This document shows positions 56,320 through 64,000 of a stretch of 64,000 nt of DNA, one piece after another. How positions within the stretch are numbered: position 1 is the first letter of the stretch; the number at the start of each line of letters is the position of its first letter. The position numbers and the translations under genes are program-made. Source of the DNA: Nothopassalora personata (lineage: Eukaryota > Ascomycota > Dothideomycetes > Mycosphaerellales > Mycosphaerellaceae); NCBI GenBank assembly GCA_033816765.1, contig CM066295.1, positions 124,001 through 188,000 on the forward strand. Direction: 5' to 3'. The notes beneath the pieces are model-generated. The model was not told the origin of the DNA. It worked only from the letters and a program-made list of their open reading frames with translations, and searched no databases.

Positions 56320-56764
56320 GCCCCCAGGTGTTAGGAGACAGGTGAAAGTCCAGCGACTCCTGCTGCTCCAGCTCCGACAAGGCTGCGGACTCCACAGCAA
56401 TGGCCTCGTCGGCTCTCTGATCCACGAGCTCCATTTGCTTCCGAAGCCGCTCCTCCTTTGCGTATGCAGTGTTCAGAGTCTCCCGAGCACGCTCTTGAGC
56501 CTCGCGGGCCTCCTTAATCTGCCTCTCCAACTTCTTCTTCTCACCGATCAGACGATCGAACTCGGAACGCGACACCTTCACGTCACAACGAACGTTGCGA
56601 CGCACACACTCGTTGCACCGCCCCGACGACACGTGTACCTTGCACACGCGCGAATGCGCTCGACAGTTGGAACAAGACCGAACCATTATCTCTCCAAAAC
56701 TTTCGATCGTTTCTGCTAACTTGAGGCGACGAGAGGTGCTGGATGAAGATGACACCTTTGGCAT
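56204..56764 (-). CDS. Antisense Zn2Cys6-type zinc cluster/coiled-coil protein (intact chromovirus)
   Basis: 186 residues on the strand opposite gag/pol, between pol and the 3' LTR. The Ser-rich start is followed by C31-X2-C34-X6-C41-X8-C50-X2-C53-X6-C60, exactly a Gal4-type Zn2Cys6 pattern with Arg/Lys around it. Residues about 65-135 are Lys/Glu/Arg/Ala-rich and likely coiled coil, then an aromatic SSDFWLYGPSS segment. The start is 88 bp from the LTR, so an antisense promoter may lie in the LTR. The 3' end overlaps pol by 116 nt. The same layout is seen in the mini-element and as relics in copies A and B. Fungal Zn2Cys6 proteins are nuclear transcription factors; regulation of the element or targeting are guesses. 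Confidence 0.75.
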   Translation of the reverse strand: MPKVSSSSSTSRRLKLAETIESFGEIMVRSCSNCRAHSRVCKVHVSSGRCNECVRRNVRCDVKVSRSEFDRLIGEKKKLERQIKEAREAQERARETLNTAYAKEERLRKQMELVDQRADEAIAVESAALSELEQQESLDFHLSPNTWGLMVDQGYDVSSDFWLYGPSSLRVSSGVGGTPSGAPGNS

Positions 56765-56837
56765 GATGAGAACATGGACAAAGAAACGACGACGGCCGAG
56801 GCAACAGAGTTATGACCTCAGCTCGTGGCGAGCTAGG

Positions 56838-56852
56838 CTAAGAGGGGGATGG
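56838..56852 (+). other. Polypurine tract of intact chromovirus
   Basis: GCTAAGAGGGGGATG runs directly into the 3' LTR, the expected primer of plus-strand synthesis. Confidence 0.8.
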
Positions 56853-57396
56853 TGTTACGGATCGGATTGGGCCTGCAACCGCAAGCCAATCAGATACCTC
56901 ACAGTTAAGCGGGCGCAGCCGCTGCAAAGTGTGTTACGGATCGGATTGGGCCTGCAACCGCAAGCCAATCAGATACCTCACAGTTAAGCGGGCGCAGCCG
57001 CTGCAAAGTGCTCTGCTGATCTGCTTGATCTGTCGAACAGATCAACAGATCAGAACAGATCAACAGATCAGAGCAGAGTACGACGCGAGACGATCTGCTG
57101 CTCTGTTTGATCTGTCGAACAGATCAACGGATTAAACAGATCAAGACTATGAATCTCCTTTGTATTTAGGAGCGCTGAGAATCCCTTATGGCTTCGAGGC
57201 GTTCAACTCACTGTTCAATATCACTGTTTGGAATACACCACAACCCAACCTCTGCCTCATTGTTTCTTGAGCCTTTGTAAGGTCAAGACACTACTGCTTC
57301 ATCACTCTCCCTCAAACTTCCCATCGGCCCGAGAACAAACCCGATTGAGCTTGTCTTCTTGACTTGTGATATCATTAGGTTATACCAAACCTAACA
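56853..57396 (+). repeat. 3' LTR of intact chromovirus
   Basis: 544 bp, same as the 5' LTR by eye, including the 79-bp tandem duplication (56853-56931 and 56932-57010). Followed by the TSD CGAAG. Confidence 0.97.
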
Positions 57397-57401
57397 CGAA
57401 G

Positions 57402-58400
57402 GTTATAGACAATCCGCCGGCGTCCCGCTAGTAACTCGTACCCGGGTCGCGCGACGCCTAACTATACTTCTACTACTTCGAGCTACGATCGCTTCGCCCT
57501 TAGTCGCCCTTAGTCTCTCGCCTACGGCGACTATACTACCCGCGGTCGTACCCTCCGCTACTACGCTCCGTGCTTTTAATACGTAAAGCTAGGATTACTA
57601 GTTCCTCTCTAGTTATTAGGATGTTATAAAACTTAACGATTACGGACCGTAGGCTAGGCGTAAGCTTAGCGAGTATGTATCGTACGCGTTACGCCTCCGT
57701 ATAGTCCCCTAACTAATCCTCTATAATATCTAGCTTAGTCGTAAACTAACGCACTATCTAGTTATCCTTCTATTTCACCGCCTTATACTCTAACATTACG
57801 TTAAGCACGCGGTTTATAGGGTTACCGCATACGTCTCGATAGAACTCCTTAAAGTCCTAGTATATATACCCTTTAAGGTTAAGGACGCTATAGTTAGCGT
57901 ACTATCGCTTACTTGCCTCTCCGCTTAGGTACATAACCCTATATAGGACCTTTAACTCGTTCGTCGTATACGTGCCGCCTAAGAGGGTAAAGATAAGAGA
58001 GAGCTCCCTTAGGGATACCCGTACTTTCTTAATCGAGTCCCCTCTAAAAGGCGTAGGTTCTTTAAGACGTAAACGTGTCGTATACGATACGACCGCGCCT
58101 CGAGCTACGATATTATCGTTAGTTACTATAGATAGAGGAGGGGGAGGGGGAGTAGGGGATAGTTCTCTACCGGATTCGCCCTAAGGGTCCGCCGGCGGCA
58201 CGCTTGCGTCCCGTAAGATCTCTAACTGTTTAATCTCCCTCTATATCCCCTTCTCTTTAACCTCTACCCAAAGGGCATCCCTCCTTACGACTAAGGCTAT
58301 ACGCCTCGCTTATTACTAGGCCCTAGGGCTTAGGGGAGCCGTAGGCGTAGCGCTACTATCGTCGCGTTCGGACTCTATAGCGTATATAGATTATAACGAA
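57402..58400 (-). pseudogene. gag: Degraded gag of chromovirus C, 5' part
   Basis: Minus-strand relic between the C 5' LTR and the insertion point of the intact chromovirus. It reads as a charged, Arg-rich gag-like frame with stops; the zinc-knuckle end lies on the other side of the insertion (49940-49980). The plus-strand frame 57972-58184 is a shadow. Confidence 0.6.
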
Positions 58401-58415
58401 GAGAAGAATTAGAAC
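58401..58415 (-). promoter_or_regulatory. Primer-binding site of chromovirus C (putative self-priming)
   Basis: Inside the 5' LTR. On the minus strand it contains CTAATTCTT, complementary to AAGAATTAG of the LTR (plus-strand 58471-58479). A third, different pairing of the same geometry. Confidence 0.55.
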
Positions 58416-58611
58416 TGTTAAGGGATGTCGTAATATATAGCACGCCTACGACCTACTAGTCGTAGATGAACTAATTCTTACCTTTTGTTTAAGACGCATC
58501 GCGCGTCGTAAGGTGTACGTATGCGTGTTACGTACGGCTTAGTAGCCGGTCGCGACCGCATGTTACATATAAGGCTACGTGTAAGGGTTAGCTACTAGGC
58601 TACCCCTTACA
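58416..58611 (-). repeat. 5' LTR of chromovirus C
   Basis: 196 bp, partner of 44768-44963. Confidence 0.85.
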
Positions 58612-59716
58612 TCCTACTAGACGTTACTACACCTTTAGTACCCCCTATGCTATTCATTACTACTATAACGGTACGGTCGCCGTTAGAGTCCTAAATAGGC
58701 GGTATTTAGATAGTATTACCCTTACCAATTGTGCTAATAAAGTACGCTATACGCTACTTCTTAGTAATCTTTAGTAGGATGCTCCTATTATTACTCGATA
58801 GCTATTTATAGACTATCTCTAACTAAGGCGGTGTAACTACCTTAAAGAAGGTGATTATACTAGTAGGGCGGTGTAGGTCTATTAATTTCTTATTATTATA
58901 ATAGACTAAATTAGTGCGTCCGTACTACTAAAGTCTAGCCGTCTCTATACGTAAGTAGGAGATAACGTTCACATAAAAGCCTAGGTAATAGGCTACATCT
59001 AATAGGGTAAATAGTATCCCCTCTATCTTTATACGAACCTTGCCTAATGCGGTAATAGGGAATGTCGTGGTTCCAGCTTAGATTAATAAGGTAGTTAGGC
59101 GCTCTATAATGAATTCTAGGCCCTACTAGTTATAGTAATTAATAACATAGGTGTCTGAGTAGTTATCGTATACCTAGCAATCCCTAAAGTTAAAGCTTAA
59201 TTAGCTTATCGAGCTCGAAAGGACAGTAAGACTAGTAAAGCCGTACGGTGCTACCTTACCCTTAGTAATTGCCTTATCTCGTTCCTTATCCGTGCGCCTA
59301 TTGCGGTTTAATACGCCTAGTAAGCGTTTACTATTATCGCCTAAGTAGTAATTAATAAAGTGCTTCTAGCACTTCTTCTACTACTTAGAGCGCTAATCCT
59401 TTAATAGACGCTTCTTAGGGTTAACTACATCGCATAAATAGAGGTTCTTATAACAACTCTCCTTAGGCTCGCCGGTAATGTTCTAGTAGCCGCTTAGCCT
59501 ATCGTTATTATTACTGCTCTTTCCTTTATTTACACCGTTACTACGGTCACGACTCTTATCGCCGCGGCTACGACGACGGTCGTTATTATTATTGTCGTTC
59601 CTACCGACTGTACCTACTATAGGCGCTAGTAGTAGAGGCTCGTCCTCTACTAAGGGTTCGCCTATAAAGGTTACGAAGACTAATCGACCGTTCATAGTAA
59701 CTAGGGTAGTGTCGCG
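58612..59716 (-). pseudogene. Copia protease and gag end relic
   Basis: Minus-strand relic. A protease-like stretch near 58990-59200 (YDNYSDTYVIN, a damaged D-T/S-G/C-S-D-H type site, followed by FPITALGKVRI) and a gag end with Asn/Arg/Asp repeats near 59490-59620. The frame is interrupted by SINE-like copy 2. The open run 59483-59872 extends into the SINE and is not a real gene as a whole. Confidence 0.6.
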
Positions 59717-60481
59717 TCGTCCTATAGAGAGCGCCTTCACGCGGCGGACGACGTAAGTATCTTCGTTACGACGAAGAGAAACTAAGACTCTCTCTCTCGA
59801 AAAATACAAGCCTACTCGACTCGAAACAAGAAAAGACAGGTCGGACGAACCGAACGAACGAGATACGCTCAAAATCTACAAACAAGAACTCCGGAACTGC
59901 GAGAAGGGAAAGCGACGTACATAGCGTACACGTCGCTCGAACAACGAAGGCGCTGTCTACCTGTCGTCCCGGCAAACCACGTAAACTGCCGGCTGGAACC
60001 AAGAGAGGCGTTTAGGGGCGCAAACCACGTATACTGCACGGCTGGAACCAAGAGAGGCCGAGGGGGGGACGACAGCGAGGCCACTGCGACCGAGGAGCTA
60101 CACTCGAGACCGGAGAACGCGACTGGATTGAAACAGAGGCAACGGGTGTTTCTTGGGATTTTGCTCGGTGCGTACGGGTACGGCCGGCTTGGCTTTTTAA
60201 AACAAGAACGAGACACGGGCGCAAAACTTGTCTCGCCCGGGGCAAGGCGACAAACCGCAATTCTCGACAAGACACGACTACCGGGTACGCGCGTACTACG
60301 CCGCAATATATTCGATTTACGGTTCGAATAGCGAGCGTTGCTCGCATCTTTTAAGGAGTTTTTACGTCCGGGGTACGACGGGGCTTTTCTCCTTCTCTCA
60401 AATTTTGGTCTCGTTCTCGAGACCCGTGTTGCATAGTCTTTGACTCAAATAGCACGTTAATGGAATAATCAATCAATCAAA
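59717..60481 (+). mobile_element. SINE-like non-LTR element, copy 2
   Basis: Nearly identical to 8224-8990 (a substitution near the left end, one T fewer, and one ATCA unit fewer in the tail were noticed). Flanked by a 15-bp target duplication, TAGGGTAGTGTCGCG (59702-59716 and 60482-60496). It has not been RIP-mutated, although its Copia host has. Confidence 0.75.
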
Positions 60482-61412
60482 TAGGGTAGTGTCGCGTATC
60501 TATTCGAGGTATCGCTCGGTAAGCTTACTAAGCGAGAGCTTATTACGCTTCTACTCGTTATATAGTAATGCTCTATAGGTAGGAGTTTTCTACTATATCG
60601 TAAGTAGGAAGTGTCGTAGTAGGTCTCCGTACTCGATATAGTTATAATCTAGCATCTTAGTCTATAGCACTAGCTAGTCTAAATACTAGTCGTCGACCCT
60701 TCGGGCCTAGCTCTTCTAAAGCCTATTTAGCTCTAGTGTAAGCTATCGCTTACGTAACATGTCGTTTAGTCCGTACTAATCCTTTAGAGCCTAGACCTTA
60801 CCTCTAAGGGTACGTTTACTATACATTAGCTCCTAGCCTAGCTCTATAGTAGTCCTAATTAGGTAGGTAACCAATTTAGACCTTACGGACGTAAAGATGT
60901 TATACATCCGCTACCTACGGTCGGTGTCTAACTAGCGGAGCTTAATAAGCTCCTTATCTTTAGCCGTAGCGTCTTTAGTAGTGTATGCTAATTAGATTTA
61001 CTCGAACGTTAAGTATACCGGCTCTATTAGCTCGGCGGTAGTGTCGTTCGGATCTATATACTTCTAGATGTTTAGAGACTTAGCGTAGAGCTCTAACTAA
61101 CGGTTAAACTTGTCCCATTGGTTATAACTCTTAAGAACGATAGTACCGTACGGCAAAGTACCGGTACTACCGGGTGTCTCGGTAGTCGCTATAACGGTGT
61201 TAATAGGCCTAATAAAGGTTCCTATAGGTCTACTAGGGTTACTACACTACTGTGTAATGGTTGTTAATGGGATAATGATAGATCCTACTAGTTTTTAATA
61301 ACGATGCAAAATCTACTCTAGGGCTTCGTTTTATGTAGCGAACGTTAGTAAGCGCCTATCGGGCTTATAACTATCACGTTATAAGTAGTTAGAAGTTATG
61401 AAATAGGCTTAT
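60482..61412 (-). pseudogene. gag: Copia gag relic, 5' part
   Basis: Minus-strand gag-like relic from the 5' LTR (61413-61577) to the SINE insertion, with TAG stops. Recognised mainly by position and its continuation at 59716. Confidence 0.5.
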
Positions 61413-61577
61413 AAAGGTGTTTTAAAAGCAGGTAGTAGATTGCATGTATCTAAGCTAGAATTGAAAGGGCTACTTATAAAAAGGCTATAGGTAACTAATT
61501 AATGTTACCTAATTCTTAGCCGCTGCTACCTTAGGTTTAATTGGGCTACAGCGCCGGTGCACGCTTAGATCGTGACA
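61413..61577 (-). repeat. 5' LTR of Copia element
   Basis: 165 bp, matches 16416-16580. On the minus strand it begins TGTCACGATC; the left copy has TGTTACGATC, a RIP-type difference. Confidence 0.75.
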
Positions 61578-64000
61578 ATTTATAGTTATTTAGTGTAATC
61601 TACGCTAGTAGCAGTAATAAAACCTAGTTGTCTTATACATAGTTAATATAGTGTCGTAGGTATTGTTCTAGCGTTTAGTTTATCCTTTCGGTTTATCCGT
61701 CTATCTCCGGATAATATGCTATTAACAGCTTATGTTTAATTCCGATCGTTCCTATAAGCGTCTTCTAGTAGTTCGATGTAAATAGCTTATCTCTATCCGT
61801 TATAAACGCTTAAGGGAATCCGTAGTATCGGATAAGTCTATCTAGTACGAGGTATCCGAGCTACTCTACATTATATGTCTCTAATATAGGAATAAAGTAT
61901 ACGTATTTTATAAGTCTATTAACTATAACTAGTATTATGTCGTATAGTTATTTCGTAACTTAGTCTCTTAACGGTAGGAGTTTCGTAATAAAGTCTATTA
62001 TAACTTTATCCTATAGTTTTGTTAGTAGTGTCCTAAACTGTAGGTAACCGTATTTCGCATGTCTCGCCGCCTTGTTTCGTTAGTAGTGTACGTATTGTTT
62101 AATGTAGCGTAACACCTTAAGTCTTATCTATAGGAATAAGAAGCTACGTTATATTAGGTCTATTGTCTTTAAAGTTCTAGGGTGTCTATAAGTTAGTCCG
62201 TTGTAATGTTATCGTATGTATTCTTCTTCTCGATCCTTTAGTACTTAGTATTTTCCTTACGATATAGGGAATTGTTCGTTCTCGTCGCCTAGTATCCGTA
62301 CGGTGTTATTAAATTCTCTCGTGTTTATACTAAGACTTCCGTCGGGGTTTGTCTTTAATGTTTATGGTGCACTAGTTCTTTTCCTTCTATATAGTCGCTT
62401 CTTTAACTTAGCGCGTCGGCGCGGCCGTTCTCTCTTCCTAGAGTATATTTAATTTCGAACTTGTATTATCCTAGTAGCTCCGACTAGCGGGCGTGCCTTC
62501 GGGTAAGTTCTTTCGTCGTCGTGAAGTACGTAAGATTCTTATAGTTAGAAAGAATCGTTAACTTCGGTAGGCCCTCGACATATACTCTCTAATGTTATAT
62601 AGTAGTAACAATAGCTAGAAGCTCTTTATTATAAATGTCGTAGTTCTATTCCGCTATGGTCATTTTCCGGGAGTAATAGGCTACTAGGTGTCTCTACCCG
62701 TCGTGTGTCTATGTTAGACACGCGCCTATTGCTATATTAGACGCATCGGTCTCGATGTAGACTTCCTTACTACTATCGAATAGTCGAAGCGTAGGGGCTA
62801 AAGCGTATTATTCCTTAAGTTTCTTAAATGCTTTAATCTGTTCCTTTCCCTATTTCTAAGTAACGTCTTTCCTTATAAGCATCGTTATTAGTACTACTGT
62901 CTTTACGTAGTCCTTAATGAATTTCCGGTTGTAGTTCGCTAGTCTAAGGAATGATTATACGTCTTTAACTATTTTTAGTTCTAGCTATTCTCTAATTAAC
63001 TATGTCTTCGTAGGGTCGATCGTTATCCCTATAGTACTAATAACGAAGCCTAAGAATTTAACTTCTTTCTTATAGAATTCGTATTTCTCGGGTACTGTCT
63101 TAAATCCTAAACGCGTAAGTCGTTCGAATACGTCCTAGACTTGCTTTATATAGTTCTAAAGGGATCCTTTTGTGTAGACTAATATGTCGTCTATATAAGT
63201 AATAACATATACGTCGAGTAGGTCTCTAAGTGTTTCGTTAATAAGGTCCTAATAGGATACGGGTGCGTTAGTTAATCCTATTAGCATAACTAAGAATTCG
63301 TAAAGTCTGTATCTTATTCTAAAAGCGGTTTTCTATTCTTCTCCTTCTACTATCCGTATAGCGTAGAAGGCATCTCGTAGGTTAATCTTCGTATACTAGT
63401 CTAATCCGGTTAATCTATCTTACGCTTCTTTAATGTTAGGTAGCGGGTATCGGTTCTTAATCGTAATCTCATTTAACTTCCTATAGTCTTATACGAGTCG
63501 CAACTTCCCGTTTGCTTTTAGAACGAACATATATAGAGTTCCTACACTTAAGGTAGATCTTCTTATCTATCCTTTAGCTAGCTTCTCCTTTAGCTATTCT
63601 CGTAGGGTCTATAGCTCTTTCTTAGACATTTAATATAGGGGTCCCTATAGAGGCTCTTTCCCTAGCTAAATGTTTATCTTATAATCCTATAGTTAGTGCT
63701 TAGGTAAGGCGTCCTTACCTCTTTCCTCTTTAAAGAGTCGCGACTACTTACGATACTCTTTAGGAATACTTAACTCTAAGATATTAGTATCCTTCGATAG
63801 TACGTTACTTCTATTACTACTAGTAACTTCGTAACCCGGCAGCCCTACGCTAGTGTCTATCCCGGTCGAAGGTAGTTCTACTATCCCTCTATTCGGCGTA
63901 AGCTATATTCTATTTAGCTGTCTCTTTACCTTATCTACTAGCGAACGCTACCCCTACGTAGGCTAAATGTCGATAACGCAGTTACATTCCCTAAATGTAA
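61578..64000 (-). pseudogene. pol: Degraded pol of chromovirus copy B, continued
   Basis: Parallels copy A from about 2005 to 4420, that is integrase end, RNase H, RT and the start of protease on the minus strand. The RT catalytic YIDDILVY is readable near 63175-63205. Many TAG/TAA stops. The element runs beyond the window with its gag and 5' LTR. Confidence 0.8.

Larger units (their letters stand above)
49992..57396 (+). mobile_element. Intact Ty3/Gypsy chromovirus
   Basis: A 7,405-bp LTR retrotransposon without RIP damage. The TSD CGAAG (49987-49991 and 57397-57401) is perfect and the two 544-bp LTRs look identical by eye, so insertion is very recent. It holds gag, a -1-shifted pol with protease, RT, RNase H, integrase and chromodomain, and an antisense zinc-cluster gene before the 3' LTR. 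It interrupts the gag of chromovirus C. The degraded copies A and B are its relatives. It appears coding-competent. The chromodomain suggests targeting to modified histones. Confidence 0.97.
44768..58611 (-). mobile_element. Degraded chromovirus lineage C, split by intact chromovirus
   Basis: Minus-strand Gypsy element with 196-bp LTRs (44768-44963 and 58416-58611) whose ends are TGTAAGGG...CCCTTAACA on the minus strand. Order: 5' LTR, gag, protease, RT, RNase H, integrase, chromodomain, plus-strand Cys-rich relic, 3' LTR. The gag is interrupted by 49992-57396. Flanks do not match (a C-type RT fragment on the left, Copia on the right), so no target duplication remains. Confidence 0.85.
16416..61577 (-). 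mobile_element. Degraded Ty1/Copia element, split by nested insertions
   Basis: Two related 165-bp LTR-like ends (16416-16580 and 61413-61577) in the same orientation bound a minus-strand Copia relic. On the minus strand: gag and protease (61400 to 58612), integrase C-terminus and RT start (32416 to 30976), RT end and RNase H (19162 to about 17850), then 3' UTR and a CACCCCCTT polypurine tract complement (16581-16589). The integrase core expected between protease and integrase C-terminus is missing. Nested inside are the 11.8-kb element and its inverted copy, chromovirus C, the intact chromovirus and SINE-like copy 2. I see no target duplication. Confidence 0.75.

Noticed and set aside
59483..59872. 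129-codon frame at the left edge of SINE-like copy 2
   Set aside because: It joins Copia relic and SINE sequence across an insertion boundary, so it is a chance fusion.

Overview
The window looks like a transposon graveyard from a filamentous ascomycete (Pezizomycotina). Almost no host genes are visible. Most of the sequence is mobile-element DNA that has lost C:G pairs in the pattern of repeat-induced point mutation (RIP): reading frames recognisable by protein motifs are broken almost only by TAG/TAA where CAG, CAA or TGG is expected, and Cys and His codons have become Tyr. A few unmutated islands sit in this background: a complete Ty3/Gypsy chromovirus (49992-57396), a 2.4-kb non-autonomous LTR element (12449-14896), two copies of a SINE-like element (8224-8990 and 59717-60481) and a 38-bp TG...CA island (15360-15397).

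Layout. 1-442, 7611-8223 and 9006-15046 form an old, RIP-damaged locus: a coiled-coil reading frame and a ferric-reductase-like pseudogene. It is interrupted by a degraded chromovirus A (443-7605, minus, TSD TAGAT), SINE-like copy 1 (15-bp TSD) and the mini-element (TSD CATAG). From 15047 to the right edge everything lies inside a second degraded chromovirus, B. It is split by a degraded Ty1/Copia element (16416-61577, minus), which itself holds an 11.8-kb Gypsy element (19163-30975, minus), an inverted copy of it (32417-44647, plus), a second degraded chromovirus lineage C (44768-58611, minus) and SINE-like copy 2. The intact chromovirus is nested in the gag of C (TSD CGAAG).

The intact chromovirus has identical 544-bp LTRs with a 79-bp tandem duplication, gag with a zinc knuckle, and a pol frame (PR, RT, RNase H, integrase, chromodomain) in the -1 frame. 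The overlap carries a canonical slippery heptamer GGGAAAA in gag phase plus a hairpin. Three lineages each have an LTR segment complementary to their own primer-binding site, which fits Tf1-type self-priming.

The most interesting signal is an extra gene on the strand opposite gag/pol, between pol and the 3' LTR. It encodes a Zn2Cys6-type cysteine cluster followed by a coiled coil. It is open in the intact chromovirus (56204-56764), open in the pol-less mini-element (12876-13448), where gag is the only other gene, and recognisable as RIP relics in A, B and probably C. The second unusual system is the 11.8-kb element, which has an unrecognised reading frame of about 960 codons downstream of integrase and forms a large inverted repeat.
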